Source: CAVVAL01 sp963742725
Lineage (GTDB): Bacteria > Actinomycetota > Actinomycetes > Mycobacteriales > Cryptosporangiaceae
Direction: 5' to 3'
Assembly: GCA_963742725.1 (NCBI GenBank)
Contig: CAVUMX010000001.1
Span: forward strand, 2,356,001-2,420,000
Length of the DNA: 64,000 nucleotides
The notes under the pieces were generated by a model, which did not search any database, had not been told where the DNA came from, and saw only the letters and a program-made list of their open reading frames with translations. A program made the position numbers and the translations under genes. Below are positions 42,302-50,783 of this stretch, piece after piece; the first letter of the stretch is position 1; each line of letters starts with the position of its first letter.

Positions 42302-43504
42302 ATGGGGAGAGAGACGTCGCTCGCCGAGCGGCCGCAACCGCGTGCCCAGGCTCCCGACGCCGCAAAGACCCGTTCGGTGCCGACCAAGAAGCGTCGCCGT
42401 GGCGGCCCAGTCTGGGCCTTGACGCTGGTCGCGATCGGTGTGGTGCTGGTGCTCGGCTCGACGGCCGCGTTCGTCGGTGCGCAGGTCCTCGCCAAGCGTT
42501 ACGAAGGTGAGCTCAACCGCGAGAACCTCCTCGGCGACGCGGCGGGCAAGAAGCAGGCGCCGGCTCCGGTCAAGGGCCCGCTGACATTTCTGGTCATCGG
42601 CTCCGACAGCCGCGAGGGCGACAACTACAACCCCCAGACCGCGGACGGTCACTCCGCCTCGGTCGGCGGCGGCGAGCGCAGCGACACGATCATCCTCGTG
42701 CACGTCCCCGAGTCGACGGACCGGGCGTACGTCATGTCGATCCCGCGCGACTCGTACGTGCAGATCGCCAACACCAAGGGCGAGGGCTTCTCCCACAAGG
42801 ACAAGATCAACGCGGCCTTCAACAAGCCCGGCGGCGCGCCGCGGCTGGTCAAGACCGTGCAGATGCTGACGGGGATCAAGGTCGACTACCCGGTGATCGT
42901 CGACTTCGCGGCGATCCGCAAGCTGACCGACCTGGTCGGCGGCGTCGACGTCGTGGTCGACGAGACCAGCTACGACGAGTCGCGGTTCATGGCGGCCGAC
43001 ACGAAGTACCCGACCACGAAGTGCTTCTACGGCGGCGTGGCGCGGCGGTGCCTCACGTTCAACAAGGGTCCGCTGCACCTCGACGGCGAGCTGGCCGAGT
43101 ACTACGTCCGCCAGCGCAAGGGCCTGCCGAACGGCGACTTCGACCGCGCCAAGCGGCAGCAGCAGTTCCTGCGCGCGCTCATGACGAAGGCCGCGAGCAG
43201 CGGCTCGCTGACGGACATCGGGAAGTTCGACGAGCTCGTCCGCACGGTCGCCGGCGCGCTGACGGTCGACAAGACGATGCCGGTCGACCGGCTCGCGTTC
43301 ACGCTCAAGGGCCTCCGCCCGGCGGACATGGTCTTCATGACGCTGCCGACCACGGGCATCGGCAACGAGCCGGGCTCCGGATCGGTCGTCTACGTGAACA
43401 AGCCGCAGATCCAGGAGTTCGCCACCGCGCTCAACGGCGGGACGATCGACCAGTACCTGCTGAAGTACCCGACGGCGGCCAACGACGTCACGCACGGTTC
43501 CTAG
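42302..43504 (+). CDS. LytR-CpsA-Psr family glycopolymer transferase
   Basis: LCP enzymes attach lipid-linked glycopolymers to peptidoglycan (or arabinogalactan) outside the membrane. The 400-residue protein has a basic cytoplasmic N-terminus (KKRRRGG), one transmembrane helix (residues 37-60) and an extracytoplasmic LCP domain. The conserved motifs are FLVIGSDSREGD, RSDTIILVHV, YVMSIPRDSYV with the catalytic arginine, and DYPVIVDFAAIRKLTDLVGGVDV. It could finish the product of the export system at 12-30 kb by anchoring it to the wall. Confidence 0.9.
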   Translation: MGRETSLAERPQPRAQAPDAAKTRSVPTKKRRRGGPVWALTLVAIGVVLVLGSTAAFVGAQVLAKRYEGELNRENLLGDAAGKKQAPAPVKGPLTFLVIGSDSREGDNYNPQTADGHSASVGGGERSDTIILVHVPESTDRAYVMSIPRDSYVQIANTKGEGFSHKDKINAAFNKPGGAPRLVKTVQMLTGIKVDYPVIVDFAAIRKLTDLVGGVDVVVDETSYDESRFMAADTKYPTTKCFYGGVARRCLTFNKGPLHLDGELAEYYVRQRKGLPNGDFDRAKRQQQFLRALMTKAASSGSLTDIGKFDELVRTVAGALTVDKTMPVDRLAFTLKGLRPADMVFMTLPTTGIGNEPGSGSVVYVNKPQIQEFATALNGGTIDQYLLKYPTAANDVTHGS

Positions 43505-43534
43505 CGCGGCGTCCCTAGCTGACAATCTGGTCTC

Positions 43535-43575
43535 GGACTCTTGACCAGAGTCCCGGGACTTCGGCAAAGTCCGGG
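43535..43575 (+). terminator. Two tandem hairpins after the LCP gene
   Basis: GGACTC/GAGTCC (43535-43553) is followed by CCCGGGACTT/AAGTCCGGG (43552-43575, one bulged G). The second hairpin ends one base before the ATG of the next small gene, so it could both end the LCP transcript and mask that start. Confidence 0.5.
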
Positions 43576-43576
43576 C

Positions 43577-43744
43577 ATGGCGACGCAGCGGCTCGAAAGG
43601 CTGGATCCGGAGCGCCGACGGAGGCGGATCCGGTTGCTGGCCGAACTGGCGGAGGCCCAGGCACTCCGCGAGCGGGTCGCGCCACGCCGTGCGCGGATGG
43701 AACGTCTGCGTGAGCTGATCACCAGCCGTCAGCGCATGAGCTGA
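43577..43744 (+). CDS. Small Arg-rich helical protein, 55 aa
   Basis: The product MATQRLERLDPERRRRRIRL continues as one long charged helix (LAELAEAQALRERV) and ends RLRELITSRQRMS. About a quarter of the residues are arginine. No ribosome site is visible and the start abuts a hairpin, so expression is uncertain. Composition resembles small conserved actinomycete proteins of unknown role. Confidence 0.4.
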   Translation: MATQRLERLDPERRRRRIRLLAELAEAQALRERVAPRRARMERLRELITSRQRMS

Positions 43745-43891
43745 CGAACTTTCTCGTGCGGAGATGCCGTCAGGGGTGGAGACCTGCCGGATTCTGTTCG
43801 ATCCTGACCGTGGGCAGCCCGGTCGTACCCACGCATACTTGTCGGGAGACGCGGCCGGCACCGGACGCGTTCGACGATGATCAGGAGGACC

Positions 43892-44425
43892 GTGTCGTAC
43901 TTCGCCGCAGCCCTCGCCCGTGTGAGCGAGGGTTGGACCGCAGCTGAACTGGACCTCGACGGCGCCGAAGACGTCGAGGCGGTGGGAGATCTGCTCCGGG
44001 AGGTCGCGCCGGACGCGGAACTGTCACTGCTGTTCGTGGAGTCCGACGACGAGTTCCTCGTCGTGCTCCGCCTGGACGAGGGCGAAGACCTGCGGGTCTT
44101 CTGCTCGGACGTGGCGTTCGGTGACGCGTCACGGATCGGTGAGGTGCTCCTCGCCGAGCTGGAGGAGTCGGAGGTACCTGTCGACCTCGGGGACGATGAC
44201 GACGAGGCCAGCGCCGCCGCCGGCGACGAGGACGAGGAAGAAGAGTCCGCCGAGCCCGTGGGGCACCCGGTGGGCGACGCCGACCTGCTGACCGACCTGG
44301 GGATCTCCGCACGCGACCTGCTGGCGCTCTGCTCGCACGAGGGCATGCTCCCGGCAGACGTGATGACCGAGATCTGCCGCAAGGTCGGCTGCGCGGACGC
44401 GCTCCAGGACCTGCGCGGGGAGTGA
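43892..44425 (+). CDS. tRNA adenosine deaminase-associated protein
   Basis: This 177-residue protein belongs to the actinomycete family always found before tadA. It begins VSYFAAALARVSEGWTAAELDLD, has an acidic middle (DLGDDDDEASAAAGDEDEEEE) and ends with LGISARDLLALCSHEGMLPADVMTEICRKVGC. It probably assists TadA, though its biochemistry is not established. GTG at 43892 has AGGAGG upstream. The stop overlaps the tadA start. Confidence 0.88.
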   Translation: MSYFAAALARVSEGWTAAELDLDGAEDVEAVGDLLREVAPDAELSLLFVESDDEFLVVLRLDEGEDLRVFCSDVAFGDASRIGEVLLAELEESEVPVDLGDDDDEASAAAGDEDEEEESAEPVGHPVGDADLLTDLGISARDLLALCSHEGMLPADVMTEICRKVGCADALQDLRGE

Positions 44426-44883
44426 ACACTCCCGCCCGGTACGCGACGTGGATGCGCACGGCGATCGACGTCGCCGCTGAGGCGCGTGCCACGGGCGACG
44501 TGCCGATCGGCGCCGTCCTCCTGGACTCCGCCGGCAGCGAGGTCGCCAGGGCCTGCAACGAGCGTGAGCTGACCGGCGACCCGACGGCGCACGCCGAGGT
44601 GGTGGCGCTGCGCCGGGCCGCCGAGCGGGTCGGGTCCTGGCGGCTCGACGGATGCACCCTGGTCGTCACGCTGGAGCCCTGCACGATGTGCGCGGGGGCG
44701 ATCGTCCTGGCGCGCGTCGAACGGGTCGTGTTCGGCGCCTGGGACCCGAAGGCGGGCGCGGCGGGGTCGCTGTGGGACGTGCTGAGGGACCGGCGGCTCA
44801 ACCACCGGCCCGAGGTGTTCGGCGGCGTCCTCGAGGACGAGTGCGGCGATCAGCTGCGGGACTTCTTCGAGAACCACCGCTGA
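44422..44883 (+). CDS. tadA: tRNA adenosine(34) deaminase TadA
   Basis: TadA converts A34 to inosine in tRNA-Arg(ACG), which is encoded at 5655. The zinc site is complete: HAE in PTAHAEVVALRRAA with the proton-shuttling glutamate, and PCTMCAGAIVLARVERVVFG with both cysteines. Length is 153 residues, normal for the family. GTG overlaps the upstream stop (GTGA), so it is coupled to its associated protein. Confidence 0.95.
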   Translation: MNTPARYATWMRTAIDVAAEARATGDVPIGAVLLDSAGSEVARACNERELTGDPTAHAEVVALRRAAERVGSWRLDGCTLVVTLEPCTMCAGAIVLARVERVVFGAWDPKAGAAGSLWDVLRDRRLNHRPEVFGGVLEDECGDQLRDFFENHR

Positions 44884-44893
44884 CCGGCAACCG

Positions 44894-44925
44894 TTTCGCG
44901 TCGCGGGCACCCCATCCGGTACCCT
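44894..44925 (+). promoter_or_regulatory. Possible promoter of tRNA-Ser(CGA)
   Basis: TTTCGC at 44894-44899 and TACCCT at 44920-44925 repeat the 20-base spacing and the GTACCCTCGTC core seen before the tRNA-Ser(GCT) gene. Confidence 0.35.
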
Positions 44926-44932
44926 CGTCGGC

Positions 44933-45019
44933 GGTGGCGTGTCCGAGCGGCCGAAGGAGCACGCCTCGAAAGCGTGTGAGGGGGCAACTCCTCCGTGGGT
45001 TCAAATCCCACCGCCACCG
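44933..45019 (+). tRNA. tRNA-Ser (anticodon CGA)
   Basis: The acceptor stem is GGTGGCG/CGCCACC. The anticodon stem CACGC/GCGTG encloses CTCGAAA with anticodon CGA, decoding UCG. A long variable arm marks a class II tRNA, and the T loop is TTCAAAT. CCA is not encoded. Confidence 0.95.
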
Positions 45020-45026
45020 CCATGAG

Positions 45027-45058
45027 ACGCCGGGTTGGTCCCAGGACCGACCCGGCGT
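45027..45058 (+). terminator. Hairpin terminator after tRNA-Ser(CGA)
   Basis: ACGCCGGGTTGGTCC at 45027-45041 pairs with GGACCGACCCGGCGT at 45044-45058, with one G-U pair and a 2-base gap at the tip. Confidence 0.7.
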
Positions 45059-45156
45059 TCGTGCATCCGTCTCATCTGCGCTCGGCAAGCCTCGCAGAGG
45101 CCGGATAACCTTGCCTGAGGTGCCTCGAACCGCGTGACGGGGGAGTCGATGCAGGG

Positions 45157-46113
45157 ATGACGGCAGGGCGGCCGATGCCGACCCAGGACGACGTGCTGGC
45201 GTACTTCAACACGTTGTCGAACTGGGGGCGGTGGGGCGACGACGACGAGCTCGGCACGCTGAATTTCATCACGGACGACGTCCGGCTGGCGGCGGCGCGG
45301 GCCGTGCGCCACGGCAGGAGCGTGTCCTGCGGATGGGACATTGCCGTGCCGGGGGAGATGGAGCGGTCGACGACGACGTGCCCGTGCGCCGCCGACATGC
45401 CGGGAGCCGAGGACATGCCGGTGCCCGGATTCCACGCCGACCGGCGTTGGGGCTTTTCCAACGAGCGGCTCGGCATCGCGTACCACGGCAACACCATCAC
45501 CCACATCGACTCGCCGTGCCACATCTTCTGGGACGGCACGATGTACAACGGGCGGTCGCACTCGCTGGTCGACACCGCGACGGGTTCGGCGTGGGCAGCC
45601 GTCACGGCGGCGGCGAACGGGATCATCACGCGTGGTGTCCTGCTGGACGTCGCGGGGGTCCGCGATGTGCCGTGGTTGGAACCGGGGCAGGGTGTGTTTC
45701 CCGACGATCTCGAGGAGGCCGAGCGTCGCCAGGGTGTTCGGGTGCGATCCGGCGATGCGGTATTCCTGCGTACCGGCTATGGCCGCCTCCGGCACGAGGC
45801 CGGTGCGACGCCGAGCTTCACGCAGGCCGGCTGGCACGCGTCCTGCCTGCCGTGGCTGCACGAACGGGAGGTCGCGCTGATCGGCGCCGACACCCCTCAG
45901 GACGTTCAGCCGTCGGGGTACGAGGACGTGTTGATGCCGGTCCACGCCGTGAGCCTCGTCGCGATGGGTCTGTGGATGGTCGACAACTGCGACCTGGAGG
46001 CGTGCGCGACGACGGCCGCCGAGCTCGGCCAGTGGGACTTCCACCTCGCGGTCGCGCCGATCCGCTTCGCCGGTACGTCCGGCAGTCCGGTCAACCCGAT
46101 CGCTACATTCTGA
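45157..46113 (+). CDS. Cyclase family metal-dependent hydrolase
   Basis: The 318-residue protein belongs to the cyclase/kynurenine-formamidase-like amidohydrolases. The metal-binding motif is YHGNTITHIDSPCHIFWDG (near residue 108), with His and Asp ligands. SGDAVFLRTGYGR and LIGADTPQDVQPSG are also typical. These enzymes hydrolyse cyclic or formyl amides and lactones; the substrate is unknown. It is followed 31 bases later by a methyltransferase gene in the same direction. Confidence 0.82.
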   Translation: MTAGRPMPTQDDVLAYFNTLSNWGRWGDDDELGTLNFITDDVRLAAARAVRHGRSVSCGWDIAVPGEMERSTTTCPCAADMPGAEDMPVPGFHADRRWGFSNERLGIAYHGNTITHIDSPCHIFWDGTMYNGRSHSLVDTATGSAWAAVTAAANGIITRGVLLDVAGVRDVPWLEPGQGVFPDDLEEAERRQGVRVRSGDAVFLRTGYGRLRHEAGATPSFTQAGWHASCLPWLHEREVALIGADTPQDVQPSGYEDVLMPVHAVSLVAMGLWMVDNCDLEACATTAAELGQWDFHLAVAPIRFAGTSGSPVNPIATF

Positions 46114-46144
46114 CGCGTTCCAACCATGGGCTACCGTCCGGATC

Positions 46145-46771
46145 ATGAGCACGGACGACTGGTTGGCCGACACTCGTACCTCGTACGACACGATCGCGGT
46201 CGACTATGCCGACGAGGTGCGCGATCTCCTGGTCCAGCAGCCGTACCTGCGAGCGGCCCTGGCGTTGTTCGCCGACAACGTGCGGGCCGCCGGCGGCGGG
46301 CCGGTGGCGGACGTCGGCTGCGGGCCCGGATATGTCACGGCCCACCTGCACGAGCTCGGTGTCGATGCCTTCGGTATCGACCTCTCCCCCGGGATGATCG
46401 AGGTGGCCCGGCGCGATCACCCCGGCCTCCGGTTCGAGGTGGGCTCGATGACGGACCTGGACCTCCCCGCCGCCTCGGTGGCCGGCCTGGTCGCCTGGTG
46501 GTCGTTGATCCACATCCCCGACGACGAGGTGCCGACGGTGTTCGGGCACTTCCACCGGGCACTGCGGCCAGGCGGACCGTTGCAACTCGGATTTCACGTC
46601 GGCGACGAGTCGCGGCCGAAGTCAGAGTTCGCTGGCGGTAACGACTACCTCCGGCAGCCGGACCAGGTGGCGGCCTGGCTACGCGACGCCGGATTCGAAA
46701 TCGAGGCCCAATTGCTGCTTCACCCGGATGAGAAACCGGGAGCGGTGCTTTTCGCACGCCGTAGGGCCTGA
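46145..46771 (+). CDS. Class I SAM-dependent methyltransferase
   Basis: The 208-residue protein has motif I VADVGCGPGYVTAHLHELG (near 55), FGIDLSPGMIEVARRDHPGL for motif II and LVAWWSLIHIPDDEVPTVFGHFHRALRPGG for the later strands. It resembles small-molecule methyltransferases of the UbiE/Methyltransf_11 group. The acceptor is unknown. Confidence 0.88.
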   Translation: MSTDDWLADTRTSYDTIAVDYADEVRDLLVQQPYLRAALALFADNVRAAGGGPVADVGCGPGYVTAHLHELGVDAFGIDLSPGMIEVARRDHPGLRFEVGSMTDLDLPAASVAGLVAWWSLIHIPDDEVPTVFGHFHRALRPGGPLQLGFHVGDESRPKSEFAGGNDYLRQPDQVAAWLRDAGFEIEAQLLLHPDEKPGAVLFARRRA

Positions 46772-46805
46772 CCGCTGCACATTCGCGCTCGGTGAGTCGC
46801 AGGTC

Positions 46806-47372
46806 TCAGGAGGTTGCGGTCGGCGCCGGCTTCAGGCGCTTGCGCTCGACAATGCTTGTCGCCGTCACCACGCTCAGCGGCGGCACGTCCTTCGCGACGA
46901 CGGCTCCCGCGCCGACGACCGCGCCGCGGCCGATCGTCACTCCAGGCGTGACCGTGGCTGCGGCGCCGATCCACACGTCGTCCTCGATGGCGATAGGCGC
47001 GTGCGTGATGAAGTCGTACCGTTCGTCCAGCTCGACGGGGTGCCCGGCCGTGCTCAGGGTCACTCGGGGCCCGATCATGACGCGGTCACCGATGGTGATG
47101 CCCCCGTAGTCGAGGAAGAAGCATCCCTGATTGATGAACACGCGCTCGCCGAACGATGCTCCGAGCCCGTAGTCGCAGTAGAACGGGGGGAGGATGGACA
47201 GGGAGTCAGGGACCGGTCCACCGAAGATCTCGTTGAGCACCATCCTGCGGGCGTCCAGGTCGTCGAACGGCAGCGCGTTGAGGCGCGAGGTCAGGTTCAT
47301 GACGAGCTGCACGCGCTCCGTGAAGGCTCGTGACTCGGGTGTCCGTGTTCGTAGGCGTTGCTCGTTGCGCAT
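46806..47372 (-). CDS. Sugar O-acetyltransferase (hexapeptide repeat, Maa/LacA-like)
   Basis: The 188-residue protein has the maltose-acetyltransferase N-terminal helices (ALPFDDLDARRMVLNEIFGG) followed by left-handed beta-helix hexapeptides: VFINQGCFFLDYGGITIGDRVMIGP and IAIEDDVWIGAAATVTPGVTIGRGAVVGAGAVV. The catalytic histidine lies in STAGHPVELDER. It transfers acetyl groups from acetyl-CoA to a sugar. It is convergent with the methyltransferase gene. Confidence 0.88.
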   Translation of the reverse strand: MRNEQRLRTRTPESRAFTERVQLVMNLTSRLNALPFDDLDARRMVLNEIFGGPVPDSLSILPPFYCDYGLGASFGERVFINQGCFFLDYGGITIGDRVMIGPRVTLSTAGHPVELDERYDFITHAPIAIEDDVWIGAAATVTPGVTIGRGAVVGAGAVVAKDVPPLSVVTATSIVERKRLKPAPTATS

Positions 47373-47475
47373 GAGGCGATGCTGGCACGCGAGCCACAGA
47401 CCCGGTGACCACCCTCGGCCGACGTGCGTCCCATCGATAGAGTCCGGCCGGGCGTCATCAAAGGAGCGTTGCCAC

Positions 47476-48300
47476 GTGGACGAGGCTAGGGGTGCGTTGG
47501 TCGCCGCGACCGGGGACCCGGAGTTCTGGCGGTGTTACGCGTTCGACGGGAACGACTACGAGTTCGACTTCGAAGCGGCCGGCGAGGGGCTGGCGCGGCG
47601 GCTCAACGGCGTGGACGTCGACGCCGAGGACTGGAGCGAAGAGGACGACGACGATCTCGTCTCGGCCATGGTGATCCTGCCCGTCCGTCGTGGCTGGTGG
47701 CTGAGCCTCTCGATGAGCTTCGAGCTGACCCTGCATGTTCTGTGTCTGAACACCGACGAGGACGAAGAGGACGACGAAGAGGACGACGAGGAGTACGAGC
47801 CCGAGCAGTCCGAGTACGAGGACGACGACCGCCGCTCGCCGGACAGCTCGCTGGAGTTGGGCCACTGGGACCAGGCCCGCTGGCGTCCGTTCTGCCTGCG
47901 GTGGAGCGAGGTGGAGGCGGTCGTGGCGCAGATGCGCGCCGAGCCGGACCTGCACCCGCTCCCGCCCGAGGTGGGCATGCTGCTGCTGGCGCGCTGGGTC
48001 GGTCACGGTGCGGACGAGGCGGCGCTGCTCGACGAACGCCGTGAGGTCATCGCCGGTACGTTCGAGCGGCTCGGCCTGTTCCACGGCGAGGACGCGGTAC
48101 GGATGGCCGCGCAGCTACTCCAGGCCATGCCGGACGACGACTACGCGTGGCGATGGGACAGCGAACGCGGCTGGCTGCTCAGCGGCGCGAACCCGGGCTA
48201 CTCCAAGCGCAACGAGTGCTACGACAGCTTTCCGTTCGCGGAGGTCACCGAGTTTCGCCGGCAATTGGGCGTGGCCGACGGACCCGACGGCCAGTCCTGA
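47476..48300 (+). CDS. Acidic protein of unknown function, 274 aa
   Basis: No family is recognised. The first 100 residues include a beta-rich segment (VILPVRRGWWLSLSMSFELTLHVLCL). A very acidic stretch (DEDEEDDEEDDEEYEPEQ) follows near residue 95. The C-terminal half is helical (VGMLLLARWVGHGADEAALL, DAVRMAAQLLQAMPDDDYAWRW). There is no signal peptide. GTG at 47476 has AGGAG upstream. The acidic run and soluble domains suggest a cytoplasmic protein, possibly part of an immunity or defence pair, but that is speculative. Confidence 0.6.
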   Translation: MDEARGALVAATGDPEFWRCYAFDGNDYEFDFEAAGEGLARRLNGVDVDAEDWSEEDDDDLVSAMVILPVRRGWWLSLSMSFELTLHVLCLNTDEDEEDDEEDDEEYEPEQSEYEDDDRRSPDSSLELGHWDQARWRPFCLRWSEVEAVVAQMRAEPDLHPLPPEVGMLLLARWVGHGADEAALLDERREVIAGTFERLGLFHGEDAVRMAAQLLQAMPDDDYAWRWDSERGWLLSGANPGYSKRNECYDSFPFAEVTEFRRQLGVADGPDGQS

Positions 48301-48344
48301 GCGCACGCGGTTTGCGAATACCGGAAAGCTGACGTCTTCCTACT

Positions 48345-48372
48345 GCCTATGTGTCGGACGGTCTACATAGGC
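48345..48372 (+). promoter_or_regulatory. 8-bp inverted repeat upstream of the PQQ-like propeller gene
   Basis: GCCTATGT (48345-48352) and ACATAGGC (48365-48372) are perfect complements separated by 12 bases, 49 bases before the start codon. It may be an operator or a leader hairpin. Confidence 0.45.
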
Positions 48373-48420
48373 TGGCGCCGCTCCACGGCCAGTGGGGCCG
48401 CACACCTCACGGGAGGATCG

Positions 48421-49650
48421 ATGTCAGCCAAGCGCACGCTCCGCGCGCTGACCGCGGGCGCCGTCATGGCGTTGGCGGTGGGCGCCGCCGTCCCACCCGC
48501 GATCGCCGAGCCCGCTGATCCCTACGCGGACAGCATCGCCACGACGTATCAGATGAACGCCGCGCACGACGGCAACTCGCCGCTCGGGGCACCGCCACCC
48601 CCGCTCGACAAACTCTGGTCGCGCGCCTTCAAGGGGCAGGTGTCCTACGCGGTCGTCGCGGCCGGCAGGGTGTTCGTGACCGTGGCCAACCCGCAGGACT
48701 TCTCCGAGGGATACGGCACCCGCCTGTACGCACTGGACGCCCGGACCGGGGAAGAGTCGTGGCCGTCGGTACAGCTCGGCGGAAGCGCCTTCTGGTCGAA
48801 CCTGACCTTCGGCGACGGCCTGGTGTTCGCGATCAACTACGACGGGCAGCTCCGGGCATTCGATGCTGTCACCGGCACAATTGCCTGGCAGCGGACGCTC
48901 GGCTCCGGCATCAACATGTTCACCGCGCCCCCCACGTTCCGTGACGGCGTGGTGTACGTGGGCGCCTCCGGATCTTCCGTCCGCAGCCTGTATGCCGTCC
49001 GGGCCGCCACCGGCTCCACGATGTGGAGCAGGACCGTCTACGACGGCGGCAACAGCTCCCCGGCAGTCGACGACGACGGCGTCTACGTGTCCTACAACTG
49101 CGGACTCAGGTTCAAGATGGCGCCGGCGACTGGTGCGGTGCGGTGGTGGTACCCCTATGAGAGCTGCTCCTCGTCGGGCGGCCGGACTCCGGTGATCGCC
49201 GCCGGGCGGGTGTGGATCCGTGACCCCGGTCCCGTCGCCGGGTACTCGATGAGCCCCGAGGACGGCCGTCTGCTCGACCGGTTCGCCGACGGCACGTACC
49301 GGGTGACCGCGCCCGCGTTCCTCGGCGACACCGGCTTCTTCCTGGACGACGGCGTGTTGCGCGCCAGCCACGCGGCGACGCCCGCCACTCCGATCTGGAC
49401 CTTCACCGGTGACGGCCGGCTCAGCTCGGCGCCCATCGTGGTCAACGGCCATGTGTACGTCGGCTCCGCGAGGGGCCAGCTCTGGGCGCTCGATCCGACC
49501 ACCGGCGTACCCGTCTGGTCCACGAACGTCGGAGCCTCGATCAACGATCCGGACGAGCGCAGCGCGAACCCGCCGCTGACCGGGCTCACTGCCGGGCAGG
49601 GGCGGCTCCTCGTCCCCGCCGACAAGACCCTCACCGCGTACGGCCAGTAG
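48421..49650 (+). CDS. Secreted PQQ-like beta-propeller protein
   Basis: A signal peptide (RTLRALTAGAVMALAVGAAV, cleavage after AIA near residue 29) precedes eight or so propeller blades with the PQQ-repeat pattern: LYALDARTGEESW, LRAFDAVTGTIAW, LYAVRAATGSTMW, LWALDPTTGVPVW. PQQ catalytic residues of alcohol dehydrogenases are not evident, so a binding role is likely. ATG at 48421 has GGGAGG upstream. Length is 409 residues. Confidence 0.82.
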   Translation: MSAKRTLRALTAGAVMALAVGAAVPPAIAEPADPYADSIATTYQMNAAHDGNSPLGAPPPPLDKLWSRAFKGQVSYAVVAAGRVFVTVANPQDFSEGYGTRLYALDARTGEESWPSVQLGGSAFWSNLTFGDGLVFAINYDGQLRAFDAVTGTIAWQRTLGSGINMFTAPPTFRDGVVYVGASGSSVRSLYAVRAATGSTMWSRTVYDGGNSSPAVDDDGVYVSYNCGLRFKMAPATGAVRWWYPYESCSSSGGRTPVIAAGRVWIRDPGPVAGYSMSPEDGRLLDRFADGTYRVTAPAFLGDTGFFLDDGVLRASHAATPATPIWTFTGDGRLSSAPIVVNGHVYVGSARGQLWALDPTTGVPVWSTNVGASINDPDERSANPPLTGLTAGQGRLLVPADKTLTAYGQ

Positions 49651-49666
49651 GCATCCGTGGGCGTAC

Positions 49667-50089
49667 TCAGGGCCGCAGAGCGAGCTTGCCGACCGTGGCC
49701 CTCGACTCCAGGTCCGCGAGCACCTTCGGCCCGTCGGCCAGGTCGTACACGGTGGGTTGACCGGGGGTGAACACGCCGGCGGACCTGAGTGCGGACAGCT
49801 CGTGCATCAGGTCGTCGAAGATCTGCGGCGCGGACTGGATCAGCACGCCGATGTGCAGGCCGATCACATGGACCTGGTGCGTGAAGTTCAGTTCCCAGTT
49901 CGTGACTGTCGCGGCGCCGCCGGCCACGCCGTAGACGACGACCCGTCCGGTGACTCGTCGGGTTGCGGCCAGACTCGAGTCGCGGTACCCGTTGCCGCCA
50001 CGAGAGGGCCGGATCAGCCCCTCTTCCTCGTAGTAGCGCAGCGCGCGGACGCTGACGCCGGTCAGCCGCGAAAGCTCGCCGATCCTCAT
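49667..50089 (-). pseudogene. In-frame chimera: MerR DNA-binding domain joined to zinc-type dehydrogenase C-terminus
   Basis: Residues 1-38 are a complete MerR helix-turn-helix start (MRIGELSRLTGVSVRALRYY, then EEEGLIRPSRGGNGYR). After a short junction (DSSLAATRRV), residues 49-140 match the C-terminal part of a quinone-oxidoreductase-like medium-chain dehydrogenase (GRVVVYGVAGG, VIGLHIGVL, YDLADGPKVLADLESR, TVGKLAL). Neither domain is complete: the MerR dimer helix and the dehydrogenase Rossmann and catalytic parts are missing. An internal deletion joining two neighbouring genes in frame is the best explanation. The ATG at 50089 is still intact, so a fusion peptide may be made. Confidence 0.75.
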
Positions 50090-50156
50090 GAGACCCCACG
50101 GTAGCCGCGCGCCGACCGGTCGAATCGTGAAGTTGTCCCGCGCATAGGGTCGACTG

Positions 50157-50723
50157 GTGCTCCGACCCACGTTTCCGCTGTCCACCGACCGCCTGATCCT
50201 GCGTCCGTTCACCGCCGACGACCTGGACGACGTCTGGGCGTACCAGCGCCTACCCGAGGTGGCCCGGTACCTCCTGTGGGAACCACGGAACCGCGAGCAG
50301 TCGCAGGTATCGGTAGAGCAGATGGCCACGGAGAACATGCTGGCCAACGAGGGGGACTGCCTCTGCCTGGCGGTGGTCTGGCCCGAGACCGGCGCCGTCG
50401 TGGGCCACGTGGAACTCGTCTGGCTGAGCGAGGCGCACCGCCAGGGCGAGATCGGGTACGTGTTCAACCCGCAGTACCAGGGCAAGGGTCTGGCTACCGA
50501 GGCCGTGCTCGAAATGCTCCGGCTGGGCTTCGACGAGCTGAACCTGCACCGGATCATCGGGCAGTGCAACGCTGAGAACAGCTCCTCGGCCAAACTCATG
50601 GAGCGCGTGGGGATGCGCCGCGAGGCTCACTTCGTCGAAAGCTTGATGGTCAAGGGCACTTGGCGCGATGCACTGATCTACGCGATGCGCCAGCCCGACT
50701 GGCAGGCCCGGCCCACCGAGTAG
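50157..50723 (+). CDS. GNAT acetyltransferase, RimJ/RimL type
   Basis: The 188-residue protein begins STDRLILRPFTADDLDDVW and has the acetyl-CoA loop in QGEIGYVFNPQYQGKGLATEAVLEML. It ends NAENSSSAKLMERVGMRREAHF, all typical of RimJ/RimL-like N-acetyltransferases. The target is unknown. GTG at 50157 diverges from the chimeric remnant across 67 bases. Confidence 0.87.
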   Translation: MLRPTFPLSTDRLILRPFTADDLDDVWAYQRLPEVARYLLWEPRNREQSQVSVEQMATENMLANEGDCLCLAVVWPETGAVVGHVELVWLSEAHRQGEIGYVFNPQYQGKGLATEAVLEMLRLGFDELNLHRIIGQCNAENSSSAKLMERVGMRREAHFVESLMVKGTWRDALIYAMRQPDWQARPTE

Positions 50724-50783
50724 CGCGTCCATTGTGCCGGCTATTTCAACAACGGGCGACGCCGCGCGATCTATCGTGACGCT

